From an uncultured Clostridium sp. (lineage in GTDB: Bacteria > Bacillota > Clostridia > Lachnospirales > Lachnospiraceae), in contig CAMMNN010000007.1 of the NCBI GenBank assembly GCA_946498245.1, positions 39,935 to 103,934 on the forward strand: a DNA stretch of 64,000 nt, read 5' to 3'. Positions within the stretch are counted from its first letter, which is position 1, and the number at the start of each line of letters is the position of its first letter. Under the pieces are notes generated by a model that was not told the origin of the DNA, ran no database searches, and saw nothing but the letters and a program-made list of their open reading frames with translations. The position numbers were made by a program, and so were the translations under genes. Of the stretch, positions 31,926 through 40,553 are shown in pieces.

Positions 31926-33117
31926 TCAGAGAGCGGTTAGTATCTGTGAAAAGCTCATGGCCATTCTCTGTAATCAGAATCGTATCTTCCAGATTATAGG
32001 AATGGAACTGGGAACTGTAATAAGGCGTTTCAAAGCAAAGAACCATACCAGGTTCCAATACGGCTTTATTATCCGGACTCAGCATGGGATATTCCTCGCT
32101 GGGTCCTAAGGATATGCTGTGTCCCACATGGCCCCGGACATATTGAGGCAATGCCCCTTCTCTGCACACTCTCATAACCTCATGAAATACGTCACAGAAA
32201 GGAATCCCTGGCTTTAAGAGGGCTATGCCGGCGTCCCTGGCAGCCAGAAGTGTATCAAAAATCCTCTGCTTGTCTTCTGATACGTTTTTTCCTACTGCGT
32301 AAGTTCTTCCTAAATCTGATATGTATCCGCAGATATTGACGCCTCCGTCCAACCGGACAACATCGCCTTCTTCCAGCTTCCTTTCCCTGGGAATCGCCGT
32401 AGACCAGTACTCCGGTCCTGCAGTATGGGCTTCATAGCAGTAGAGAATTTCATGACCTCCTGTAAATTCATAGGCTGATTGGTGCCACATTTTCATAATG
32501 TCCGCTTCACACATTCCTGCCTTTGTGTTTTTCATACAGTAATTCATCATTTTTTCCGCAATTCCGGCGGAATACCGCAAAACTTCAATCTCCCAGGGCG
32601 TTTTTACTGCCCGCAGGCGGATCATCATAGGGCTGCAGTCTTTCAGACGGTTCTGGCCAAAGCGTTCCTGCAAAAAGACGTATTTGTCGTAAGGCAGGTT
32701 TACGGCCTCCACTCCTACTGCTCCTTCTGCCAACTCTGCGGCGTCCGCCGCCATGCGGAAGGTTTTATTCATATCCGGCTGTACCTCTTTTTGTCCTCCC
32801 GCCTTTCCGTCAAAATCCTCAATATAGATCCAGGTAGGATAACCTGCGATCTCCACATCTCCTTTTGTCTGTTCCAGCGCTCCGCCTACGGACCACTGGG
32901 CGCAGATTAAAATCACTTTTCCTCTGCGGTTTACTACTGCTATATCCGTCCCCGGAGCTGCCGCTGCCCGGTACATAAAGGGAGAGGCAAATCCTGTGGC
33001 ATAAAATATATTTTGCGGCGTAGTTAAAATCAGGGAATCCAGTCCCCATTCTTCCATAGCCCGCTGTATTTTTTCCTGAAACTCCTTTTGGCAGCGGGTA
33101 TTCATAAACTGATACAT
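31915..33117 (-). CDS. M24 family metallohydrolase (Xaa-Pro peptidase/creatinase-like)
   Basis: 400 residues, creatinase N-domain then pita-bread catalytic domain. All five metal ligands are visible: Asp in VVRLDGGVN, Asp in YISDLGRTY, His in VRGHVGHSIS, Glu in LCFETPYY, Glu in YNLEDTILI. M24 enzymes include Xaa-Pro dipeptidase, creatinase and ectoine hydrolase, so it may open an amide or ring rather than cut a peptide. It follows livM by 52 bases and is the last gene of the ABC transporter operon, so it probably acts on the imported compound. Confidence 0.88.
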   Translation of the reverse strand: MYQFMNTRCQKEFQEKIQRAMEEWGLDSLILTTPQNIFYATGFASPFMYRAAAAPGTDIAVVNRRGKVILICAQWSVGGALEQTKGDVEIAGYPTWIYIEDFDGKAGGQKEVQPDMNKTFRMAADAAELAEGAVGVEAVNLPYDKYVFLQERFGQNRLKDCSPMMIRLRAVKTPWEIEVLRYSAGIAEKMMNYCMKNTKAGMCEADIMKMWHQSAYEFTGGHEILYCYEAHTAGPEYWSTAIPRERKLEEGDVVRLDGGVNICGYISDLGRTYAVGKNVSEDKQRIFDTLLAARDAGIALLKPGIPFCDVFHEVMRVCREGALPQYVRGHVGHSISLGPSEEYPMLSPDNKAVLEPGMVLCFETPYYSSQFHSYNLEDTILITENGHELFTDTNRSLIID

Positions 33118-33169
33118 ATCTATACCTTCTTTCGCTCCTTTTCAAATCCCCAACTTTTCTGCCGTACAT

Positions 33170-34201
33170 TCAGCCGCGGATCTTCAGGGCCTTTTTTCGT
33201 TTTGCCCTCTCATCTGTAAATAAAAGCTCCGTCCGTTCTTTCAACATTCTAGTAATTTCCGAAGGTTTTTTGCCAATCAGGGAGATGACTCCGTCAGGCA
33301 AAAACGCAAGAACGAGTATTACTAACACACCGTAAGTAATCATTCTCCACTGGGCCGAAAAGCCTCTGAGCACTTCCGGCAAAAAAGTCAGTACAATGGC
33401 TCCTATGACGCCGCCCTCCAGACTGCCGATTCCACCGATAATAGCCATAGAGATCAGGTTCAAGGAAATACTCCACCGAAACTGTTCCGGTGACAAATAC
33501 CCGTAGCACTGAGTATAAAACACTCCTGCCAACCCGCCGAATCCTGAGCAGATGGCAAATGCCGTAAGCTTATACTTTGTAGTATTGATACCCACAGATA
33601 AAGCAGCGTCCTGGGACTCCCGTATGGACAGGAAGAAGCGGCCATACTTTGATTTTGTAATCCTCATGGCCACAAAAAAACAAAGGACGAAAAAAACTGC
33701 GGTAATGAGTAAAAGCTCTTTTTTCGTACGGAACACGTGTCCTGCAATCTCAGGGCTGGCAAAGCCTGTCATACCGAAGGAACCACCGGTAATTTCCTCC
33801 ATATTCAGGAGAAGGACATAGATAATTTCTCCGAAAATCTGGGTAACCATGGCAAGGTAAGGACCTTCCCTCATCCGCAGCGTGGGAATCCCCAGCAGGA
33901 CACCGGCGGCCATGGAAACCAAAATAGATATGATAATAGTCGGCCAAAAGTCCATACCTGCTTTCGTCATTAAGATACCGGAAGTATAGGCTCCCAGGCC
34001 GATAAAGGCGGCCTGTCCCAGATGAATCTGTCTGGTATAGCCTGATACGAGAACCAACCCCAGAACCGCAATGGCATTTACAAGGCATTGAAGGCCAATA
34101 ATAGTATTGTAGCTGCTGGTCAGGCAAATTCCGATAAAAACCGCGAAGCACAGGATCCGGCCTGCATTTGCGCGTGTATTTGCATTTCTGGCTAATTTCA
34201 T
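33170..34201 (-). CDS. livM: Branched-chain-type ABC transporter permease (LivM)
   Basis: 343 residues with about nine to ten membrane segments, and the LivM signature LVSGYTRQIHLGQAAFIGLGAY. The EAA-like loop reads LSIRESQDAALSVGINTTKYKL. The charged C-terminal tail is cytoplasmic. Works with LivH. The family imports branched amino acids, urea, amides and other compounds, so the substrate is open. Confidence 0.92.
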   Translation of the reverse strand: MKLARNANTRANAGRILCFAVFIGICLTSSYNTIIGLQCLVNAIAVLGLVLVSGYTRQIHLGQAAFIGLGAYTSGILMTKAGMDFWPTIIISILVSMAAGVLLGIPTLRMREGPYLAMVTQIFGEIIYVLLLNMEEITGGSFGMTGFASPEIAGHVFRTKKELLLITAVFFVLCFFVAMRITKSKYGRFFLSIRESQDAALSVGINTTKYKLTAFAICSGFGGLAGVFYTQCYGYLSPEQFRWSISLNLISMAIIGGIGSLEGGVIGAIVLTFLPEVLRGFSAQWRMITYGVLVILVLAFLPDGVISLIGKKPSEITRMLKERTELLFTDERAKRKKALKIRG

Positions 34202-34213
34202 ACTGCGCCTCCT

Positions 34214-35086
34214 CTAATACTTGGTTTTAACTCTGCGGAAAATGCCGTAAGGAAAGAATCCCAGCACAATGATTCCGGCGGTATAAACAATGATGTCTTT
34301 GTAGCCCGATGAAATATAAGTAGCTCCCAGACATTCCGTAATTCCTACCAGGACTCCGCCTAAAACGGATCCTGCAAAATTACCCAGTCCACCGATTACA
34401 GCGGCAATAAAGGCCTTTAAGGAAATCTGTGCCCCCAATTCCGTAGAAATCGTATAAATCGGACCAATAAGCATACCGGACACGCCGCCCAGCCCTGCGG
34501 AAATAGCAAAGGTTGCCGCCCGCGTCATTTTTACATTTACGCCCATGGCTGCCGCCGTTTCGGCGCTTTCCTGAGCCATGCGAATAGCAAGGCCGAATTT
34601 CGTTTTTACGAAAAATAACTGCAGAGCCGCCAAAATTCCCAGAGTAATTCCAAAATAGATAAAATTATTCAAGGAAATCTGGGTACCGGCAATGGTAAAA
34701 TAAGCAGATGTAAATTTAAACTCCAGGCTGTGAGGATACGCCCCGAATAAAATCAGGGCGGTATTTTTCACAACTGTGGATAAGGACATGGAAACCAACA
34801 TAAATGTAATTGGAGATGTCTTTGAAAAGCGGATAAAAATCAGTTTTTCCGTCAATACGCCATAGACCATGGCAATTGCCATAGTAAGCAAAAAAGCGGC
34901 TGCAAAAGGAAGACTTAAATAAGCCATAAAGCAGTACAGCACGATTGCGCCGATCATAATCGTATCGGAATGAGCAAAGTTCATATAGCCCAGAGATTTA
35001 AAAACCATGGACAGGCCCAATGCTGCAAGGCCGTAAAACATGCCGTAAGTTATGCCATTTACAATCTGAAGAACAAACAGGCCCAT
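34214..35086 (-). CDS. livH: Branched-chain-type ABC transporter permease (LivH)
   Basis: 290 residues, eight or so membrane segments. Typical LivH opening VNGITYGMFYGLAALGLSMVF followed by GYMNFAHSDTIMIGA, and the loop AIRMAQESAETAAAMGVNVKM. ATG 35086. It lies between the binding protein and livM, with a 69-base gap after the binding-protein gene. Confidence 0.92.
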   Translation of the reverse strand: MGLFVLQIVNGITYGMFYGLAALGLSMVFKSLGYMNFAHSDTIMIGAIVLYCFMAYLSLPFAAAFLLTMAIAMVYGVLTEKLIFIRFSKTSPITFMLVSMSLSTVVKNTALILFGAYPHSLEFKFTSAYFTIAGTQISLNNFIYFGITLGILAALQLFFVKTKFGLAIRMAQESAETAAAMGVNVKMTRAATFAISAGLGGVSGMLIGPIYTISTELGAQISLKAFIAAVIGGLGNFAGSVLGGVLVGITECLGATYISSGYKDIIVYTAGIIVLGFFPYGIFRRVKTKY

Positions 35087-35155
35087 ACGTTTACCTCATT
35101 ACTTTTGTGAAATTCAATTTACAGGGAACATTTTCCGGCTGCTCAACCGGAATGG

Positions 35156-36313
35156 TCAGTCCAACTCCACTTCCTTGTTAAAGCGGAAGGTTTTGGTACC
35201 ATGGTCGGCTATAACCAAATAAACGGGACAAGTCATATTTCCGGTTTCCGCGTCAATGGAAGCGGCCCCTTTCAGCGTCTGAATATCTGTCAATGTCCGA
35301 ATAGCCTTTGCGATTTCCTCCGGCTCCGTACTTCCCGCAGTTTCAATACCGGCGAAAATCACCTGCATAGCATCGTATCCCAGGGCTGCTGCCAGAGAGG
35401 GATCCGTGCCGAAGTGCTCCCGATAGCTTTTAACAAAACCGGACACAAACTCATCATCACTGTCAGCGTTAAAGCTGCTGGACAAAATCGTGCCATCGCA
35501 AAGGCCGTTGCTCAGTTCAAAAAGCTGGGGATCATTGATTCCGGGACAGCCTAAATACTGAGGATTCCACCCCATCTCATCAGCCTGCTTTATGATTAAA
35601 GAAGCGGCTGTGGTCTGGCACCACATCAGAATCCCTTCGCAGCCTGCATCTTTCAGTCTGGCCAATTGGGCTGAAAAGTTCGTGTCATCTCCCAGAAATG
35701 TATCGGCAGTCAGAGTTACGCCATATTTTTGTGCACACCCCAGAGCGCCGTCATAGCCTCCTTTTCCGTAATCGTCGTTGGAATACATGACGCCGATATT
35801 GGTAATTCCCAATTCCTCCGCTGCATACTTAATCAAAGCTTCTACCTGAAGGGCGTCGTCTGGTGAGCAGCGGTTTATATACTGATTTCCCTGCTGGCCT
35901 ATATATGGAGAAGTGGCGGGGCTGACAGCCGGAACCTTGTATTCTGCCAAAACGTCCAGCATAGCCATGGTTTCGGAACTGGTTTGAGCTCCCGCAATAG
36001 CAGATACATTATCCTGGGTAATCAATTTCGTAGCAACGGTAGCCGCCTGTGCCGCCTGAGAGGCACTGTCTTCCGATACCAGCTCTATCTGCCGCCCCAG
36101 CAGTCCCCCTGCGGCATTTTTCTCTTCAACAGCCAAAGTCATTCCGTTTAATTTTTCCTGTCCGTAAGAAGCCGATGCCCCGGTCATTGGATCAATGGTT
36201 CCGATTTTTATGGCTCCGTCCGTATCGGTTCCCCCGCCGGAACAGCCTGCTATGGAACTAGCCGCAATAGCTACACACAATAGAAGCCCCAATAGTTTTT
36301 TCGTTTTCGTCAT
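35156..36313 (-). CDS. livJ: Substrate-binding lipoprotein of the Liv-type transporter
   Basis: 385 residues. Lipoprotein signal peptide with lipobox SIAGC (Cys24), then a Gly-rich spacer and a type I periplasmic-binding fold: IKIGTIDPMTGASASYGQ, a hinge near residue 140 and ATSPYIGQQGNQYINR as in amino-acid and amide binders. It is the specificity component. It differs from classical LivJ only in details I cannot interpret. It lies between the ATPase and permease genes. Confidence 0.92.
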   Translation of the reverse strand: MTKTKKLLGLLLCVAIAASSIAGCSGGGTDTDGAIKIGTIDPMTGASASYGQEKLNGMTLAVEEKNAAGGLLGRQIELVSEDSASQAAQAATVATKLITQDNVSAIAGAQTSSETMAMLDVLAEYKVPAVSPATSPYIGQQGNQYINRCSPDDALQVEALIKYAAEELGITNIGVMYSNDDYGKGGYDGALGCAQKYGVTLTADTFLGDDTNFSAQLARLKDAGCEGILMWCQTTAASLIIKQADEMGWNPQYLGCPGINDPQLFELSNGLCDGTILSSSFNADSDDEFVSGFVKSYREHFGTDPSLAAALGYDAMQVIFAGIETAGSTEPEEIAKAIRTLTDIQTLKGAASIDAETGNMTCPVYLVIADHGTKTFRFNKEVELD

Positions 36314-36344
36314 ATACTCTTCTCCTTTTCTTTTGTCATGAACT

Positions 36345-37052
36345 TTATGCGCCTAAATACTTATTTTTCACTTCGTCGCTGGCCAGCAGCTCCGTCCCTG
36401 TTCCCTGCAGTGTCAGCTTCCCAATCTCCAAAACATAGGCGTATTCTGCCACTGACAATGCCATTTCCGAGTTTTGCTCTACTACCAGGGAAGGAATGTG
36501 CCGTTCCTTATGGATCCGGACAATGGTTTCAAAGGTAAAATCAATTAAATTCGGAGCAAGCCCCATAGAAGGTTCATCTAAAAGTAGTAATTTTGGATCC
36601 GTCATCAGAGCCCGTCCCATAGCTAGCATCTGCTGTTCTCCTCCCGACAGGGTTCCGGCCAACTGTTTTCGTCGTTCCCTGAGCCGCGGGAACAGATCAA
36701 AAACGTACTCTACATTTTCTGCAACCCGTTTTTTATCTTTCACCACATAAGCTCCGCCCAGCAGATTTTCATATACAGAAATATTTTTAAAAATCCGCCG
36801 TCCTTCCGGGCACAGAGCAATGCCATTGCGGATAACGTCTTTGGTGGGAATGGAGGTGATTTCCTTTCCATTAAAGGTAATGGATCCGGACGTTGGCGTT
36901 ACCAGACCTGCAATGGTATTAATCAGAGTGGTTTTTCCCGCCCCATTTGCGCCAATTACCGCAAAAATACCTTCGTCTGGTATGGTAATGGAAATATCCT
37001 TTAATGCATGGATAACGCCGTAGTGACAGGAAACATTTTTAATTTCAAGCAC
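36345..37052 (-). CDS. livF: ABC transporter ATPase (LivF)
   Basis: 235 residues. Walker A GANGAGKTT, signature LSGGEQQMLAMGRAL, Walker B LLLDEPSMGLAP, and a His-equivalent switch region ending VVEQNS. I place the start at GTG 37052, 7 bases after GGAGG; it overlaps the livG stop by 8 bases. A longer frame from 37130 lies wholly inside livG and would add residues that do not fit the family. Confidence 0.92.
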   Translation of the reverse strand: MLEIKNVSCHYGVIHALKDISITIPDEGIFAVIGANGAGKTTLINTIAGLVTPTSGSITFNGKEITSIPTKDVIRNGIALCPEGRRIFKNISVYENLLGGAYVVKDKKRVAENVEYVFDLFPRLRERRKQLAGTLSGGEQQMLAMGRALMTDPKLLLLDEPSMGLAPNLIDFTFETIVRIHKERHIPSLVVEQNSEMALSVAEYAYVLEIGKLTLQGTGTELLASDEVKNKYLGA

Positions 37053-37815
37053 TTTTAGCCCTCCTTTTACCCAGGTAACATTCGATAACCTGTTCGTTTT
37101 TCTGGATCTCAGCGGGAGGTCCCTCTGCAATCTTCTTTCCGGAACTGAGTACCGTCAGCTCATCACACAGGCTCATTACGAATTTCATGTGGTGTTCAAT
37201 GAGCAAGATCGTTCTCCCTCCTTCTTCCCGCATCTTGCGGACCAGTTGAGCCACTTCTTCACTTTCCTGCTCATTCATGCCCGCCACAGGCTCGTCTAAA
37301 AGCACTAATTTGGGATCCGTAGCCAGCAGGCGGGCAATCTCCAAAAGGCGACGTTTTCCGTAAGGAAGATTTTTTGCTTTGGTATTTATGTCCTCTGACA
37401 GGCCTACAAAATGCAGTTGTCTCATTGCAGTCTCGTACCCCTCTTTTTCCTCCTTCCTGTAAAGTTTGCTGTGAAAAATCGCCGACGCAATATTATGTTT
37501 GGTTCTTGCACAGTACCCCGTCATGACATTTTCCAGAGCCGTCATTTCCGGAAAAAGATTGACATTTTGGAAAGTACGCCCCAAACCAGCCAGACTGATG
37601 GCATTGGGAGGCATTCCGCTGATCTTCTTTCCGTCAAATATCACCTCTCCGGAAGTCGGGGTATAAAAGCCGGTAATTACATTAATTAACGTCGTCTTGC
37701 CGGAACCGTTTGGGCCAATGAGCCCGTGAATCTGGTTTTGAGGCACGGTCAGGCTCACGTCCTTTAATGCCGCCAGACCGCCAAAAATCATATCTACATC
37801 TTTAACTTCTAGCAC
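37045..37815 (-). CDS. livG: ABC transporter ATPase (LivG)
   Basis: 256 residues. Walker A GPNGSGKTT, the Liv-type signature LPYGKRRLLEIARLLA, Walker B VLLDEPVAGMN, and IEHHMKFVMSLCD switch His. First gene of the transporter operon livG-livF-livJ-livH-livM-M24. Divergent from the amidase operon across 291 bases of AT-rich regulatory DNA. Confidence 0.93.
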   Translation of the reverse strand: MLEVKDVDMIFGGLAALKDVSLTVPQNQIHGLIGPNGSGKTTLINVITGFYTPTSGEVIFDGKKISGMPPNAISLAGLGRTFQNVNLFPEMTALENVMTGYCARTKHNIASAIFHSKLYRKEEKEGYETAMRQLHFVGLSEDINTKAKNLPYGKRRLLEIARLLATDPKLVLLDEPVAGMNEQESEEVAQLVRKMREEGGRTILLIEHHMKFVMSLCDELTVLSSGKKIAEGPPAEIQKNEQVIECYLGKRRAKSA

Positions 37816-37889
37816 TGGAACCTCCTTGGTACGGTATATTTAGGTTATTTAGCAGGGAACCTATAAACCTTTCCTTGAACTTGTTTTTG

Positions 37890-37944
37890 ATTATACAAGG
37901 TTTTGAATTAAAATAAAAATACGGTTTTTTTATACAAACCATAT
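37890..37944 (-). promoter_or_regulatory. livG promoter -10 and candidate LysR operator
   Basis: On the minus strand TATAAT at 37890-37895 is a probable -10. An inverted repeat, ATACGGTTT (37919-37927) and AAACCATAT (37936-37944), lies about 36-61 bases upstream of the implied start. Its half-site ATATGGTTT also occurs in the LysR-hydratase intergenic region at 30914-30922. The rest of 37816-38106 is AT-rich without further clear signals. Confidence 0.5.
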
Positions 37945-38106
37945 TAAAATCATATAGATTTTCGTTTTTAATTGTGCATATTTACCGATATGAAAAAGAG
38001 ATAGAAAGTATAAAAAATTGATTCTTTTCTTTCTCCAAAACCTTGTGTATCATAGATACAGGAAAATTTTTACTTTTCAAAATCCCGGATTACAGGAGGT
38101 ACTGCC

Positions 38107-39042
38107 ATGAAACTGAAAGTCGCTGTTGTCCAGTCAGGGGCCTTTGCTCCCGACGATACCTACGAAACCTATATGGAAAAGCAATGTTCCCTTGCGGCCC
38201 AATTGGTTGAAAAAGAGCACCCTTATCTGTTAGTTTTTCAGGAAGCCATGACCGGCTGTATGTTCTGCACAGCAAAAGACGATAAATACTTTGACAACGG
38301 AGAAACCATTGAAGACGGGCCTACCACAAACATGATGATTCGGCTGGCCCGGGAACATCATGTCCATATCGTATACGGCATCGCTGAAAAGCGCACGGAA
38401 TTTGGACAGACCTATCTGTATAACACCGCCTGTCTGGTGTCCCCCACCAGAGGCTTTATCGGCCTATATCATAAATGCCATATGCCCTGGATGTGGTGCG
38501 ATACGGTAAAAGAAATTGAAAAATACTATTTTAAACCGGGCAATAGCTTTCCTGTGTACAAATTGGACAACGGCGTCGTCATCGGTATGCTTATCTGCTA
38601 TGACCGCTCATTCCCGGAAGCCTGGAGAATGCTTCAGCTCCAGGGGGCCCAGATTATCTGCGTCCCTGCCTGTTCCTGGGGATTCCGGGGCGATATGTTT
38701 GTTACAGAACTGCAGGTGCGGGCCTATGAAACTCACACTTTCGTTGTCGCCGCAAACCGGGCAGGATACGAACACATTGAGGGAGAATTTGGAGAACGGA
38801 CTCATTTCGGGCGAAGCTGTATCCTTGGCCCTATGGGCGACGTCCTCAAGGTTCAGGACAGTGAGCCCTGGTCTTATGCCACTCAGGAAATTGATCTGGA
38901 AGATATTCCCAAAGCCTATATTAACGCTCCCTGGCTGCGGGACCGCCGCCCTGAGCTTTACGGGTTGCTGACTGCCTCCGGCGCCAATTTCGGAGGAGTT
39001 TTCGGCTCTGACTATATAAAAACTGATAACCAAATTATCTGA
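38107..39042 (+). CDS. Carbon-nitrogen hydrolase (nitrilase superfamily amidase)
   Basis: 311 residues. The catalytic triad is clear: Glu in LLVFQEAMTG (near 44), Lys in LYHKCHMPW (near 121), Cys in MLICYDRSFPE (near 164). The C-terminal region CRPELYG-like DRRPELYGLL is found in N-carbamoyl amino acid and amide hydrolases. It probably hydrolyses an amide or N-carbamoyl group of the compound imported by the divergent transporter. It heads a three-gene operon with RidA and a 2-hydroxyacid dehydrogenase; AGGAGGTACTGCC precedes the ATG. Confidence 0.88.
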   Translation: MKLKVAVVQSGAFAPDDTYETYMEKQCSLAAQLVEKEHPYLLVFQEAMTGCMFCTAKDDKYFDNGETIEDGPTTNMMIRLAREHHVHIVYGIAEKRTEFGQTYLYNTACLVSPTRGFIGLYHKCHMPWMWCDTVKEIEKYYFKPGNSFPVYKLDNGVVIGMLICYDRSFPEAWRMLQLQGAQIICVPACSWGFRGDMFVTELQVRAYETHTFVVAANRAGYEHIEGEFGERTHFGRSCILGPMGDVLKVQDSEPWSYATQEIDLEDIPKAYINAPWLRDRRPELYGLLTASGANFGGVFGSDYIKTDNQII

Positions 39043-39065
39043 TAGGATTCTAAGGAGGAATTACT

Positions 39066-39458
39066 ATGTATGTACTGCAGACAAAAGACGCCCCAAGCGC
39101 CATCGGCCCCTATTCCCAGGGATTTGAAGCAAATGGTTTTGTCATTACTTCCGGCCAGATCCCTGTGGATCCTGTCACTGGCCAGATTCCTGAGGGAATC
39201 ACGGCGCAGGCAGAACAAAGCTGCCAAAATGTAGGGGCTGTCCTGAACGCCGGAGGCGTTTCTTTTGAAGATGTATTCAAAACTACCTGTTTTCTCGCCA
39301 ATATGGAAGACTTTGCCGCCTTCAACCAGGTCTATGCAAAGTACTTTGTGTCGAAACCGGCACGAAGCTGTGTCGCCGTCAAGACTCTTCCAAAAGGAGT
39401 ACTATGTGAAATCGAGGCGGCAGCAATAAAAAATCTTTCTGACAAGAAGGGAGAATAG
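39066..39458 (+). CDS. RidA family reactive-imine deaminase
   Basis: 130 residues, a normal RidA subunit. Key features: IGPYSQGFEANGFVITSGQIP, and the substrate-binding Arg in KPARSCVAVKTLPKGVLCEIEAAA. RidA hydrolyses enamine/imine intermediates made by PLP dehydratases and lyases. Its place between an amidase and a dehydrogenase suggests a 2-aminoacrylate-like or other imine intermediate in this pathway. AAGGAGG precedes ATG 39066. Confidence 0.93.
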   Translation: MYVLQTKDAPSAIGPYSQGFEANGFVITSGQIPVDPVTGQIPEGITAQAEQSCQNVGAVLNAGGVSFEDVFKTTCFLANMEDFAAFNQVYAKYFVSKPARSCVAVKTLPKGVLCEIEAAAIKNLSDKKGE

Positions 39459-39463
39459 GGAAT

Positions 39464-40429
39464 ATGAGAATTGTTGTGCTGGACGGCTATACAGAAAATC
39501 CTGGTGATCTTTCCTGGGAACCTCTGGGGCAGTTGGGAGATCTGACTGTCTACGACAGAACCTCTGTATCTGATAAAGAGGAAATCGCCTGCCGAATCGG
39601 AAATGCCGAGGCCGTCTTTACCAATAAAACTCCCATTGATAAAGACGTTTTGGATCAGTGCCCCAATCTTAAATTTATTGGCGTTCTGGCTACAGGATAT
39701 AATGTTATCGACGTGGCGTATGCAAAGAAAAAAGGCATACCGGTATCCAATGTGCCCGGTTACGGAACAGACGCCGTGGGACAGTTTGCCATTGCCCTCC
39801 TATTGGAAATCTGCCACCATATCGGCCACCACGATAAAGCTGTCAAAGAGGGCCGCTGGAGTTCCTGTCAGGACTGGTGCTTTTGGGATTATCCCCTTAT
39901 TGAACTGGCAGGAAAGACCATGGGAATCATTGGCTTTGGACGCATTGGCCAAAAAACCGGGCAGATTGCAAAAGCCCTTGGAATGAAAGTCCTGGCCTAT
40001 AACCGTTCCCAGAGTGATGAAGGGAGAGCCATTGCGGAATACGTAAATCTGGATACCCTTTTTGCCTGCTCTGACGTTATTTCCCTTCACTGTCCTCTGT
40101 TTCCTGAAACTCAGGGAATCATTCACAAAGGAACTATTGCTAAAATGAAAGACAACGTCATTATCCTTAACAATTCAAGGGGACCTTTGATTGTGGAGCA
40201 GGATTTGGCCGATGCTCTTAATTCCGGCAAAGTCTACGCCGCAGGGCTGGATGTATCTCAGGAAGAACCTATTTCGAAAGACAACCCTCTCCTGACGGCC
40301 AAAAACTGCATTATCACGCCCCACATTTCCTGGGCGCCACAGGAATCCAGACAGAGGATTATGGATATGTCCGCTCAAAATCTGCAGGCATTCCTAGAAG
40401 GAAAACCAATCCATGTGGTAAATTTGTAA
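39464..40429 (+). CDS. D-2-hydroxyacid dehydrogenase
   Basis: 321 residues, two-domain D-isomer-specific NAD-dependent dehydrogenase. NAD site GIIGFGRIGQKTGQIAKALGM, catalytic Arg in ILNNSRGPLIVEQDL, Glu in LDVSQEEP, His in IITPHISWAP. It resembles glycerate/hydroxypyruvate dehydrogenases (VLATGYNVIDVAYAKKKGIPV). It probably reduces a 2-oxo acid made by the pathway, or oxidises a D-hydroxy acid. Last gene of the amidase-RidA operon, followed by a strong terminator. Confidence 0.93.
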   Translation: MRIVVLDGYTENPGDLSWEPLGQLGDLTVYDRTSVSDKEEIACRIGNAEAVFTNKTPIDKDVLDQCPNLKFIGVLATGYNVIDVAYAKKKGIPVSNVPGYGTDAVGQFAIALLLEICHHIGHHDKAVKEGRWSSCQDWCFWDYPLIELAGKTMGIIGFGRIGQKTGQIAKALGMKVLAYNRSQSDEGRAIAEYVNLDTLFACSDVISLHCPLFPETQGIIHKGTIAKMKDNVIILNNSRGPLIVEQDLADALNSGKVYAAGLDVSQEEPISKDNPLLTAKNCIITPHISWAPQESRQRIMDMSAQNLQAFLEGKPIHVVNL

Positions 40430-40437
40430 ATCCACCT

Positions 40438-40488
40438 AAAAAGGGCCATGGATCCGGCTTCTCTCATTGCCAGACTCATGGCCCTTTT
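40438..40488 (+). terminator. Terminator after 2-hydroxyacid dehydrogenase
   Basis: GGGCCATG (40443-40450) pairs with CATGGCCC (40477-40484), preceded by AAAA and followed by TTTT, so it may act in both directions and also end the facing coiled-coil gene. Confidence 0.85.
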
Positions 40489-40553
40489 GCTCCTCATGAA
40501 GCAAAATTATGACTATTAAATCTAAAGTACTGTTTTCACCAATATGTAAACTC

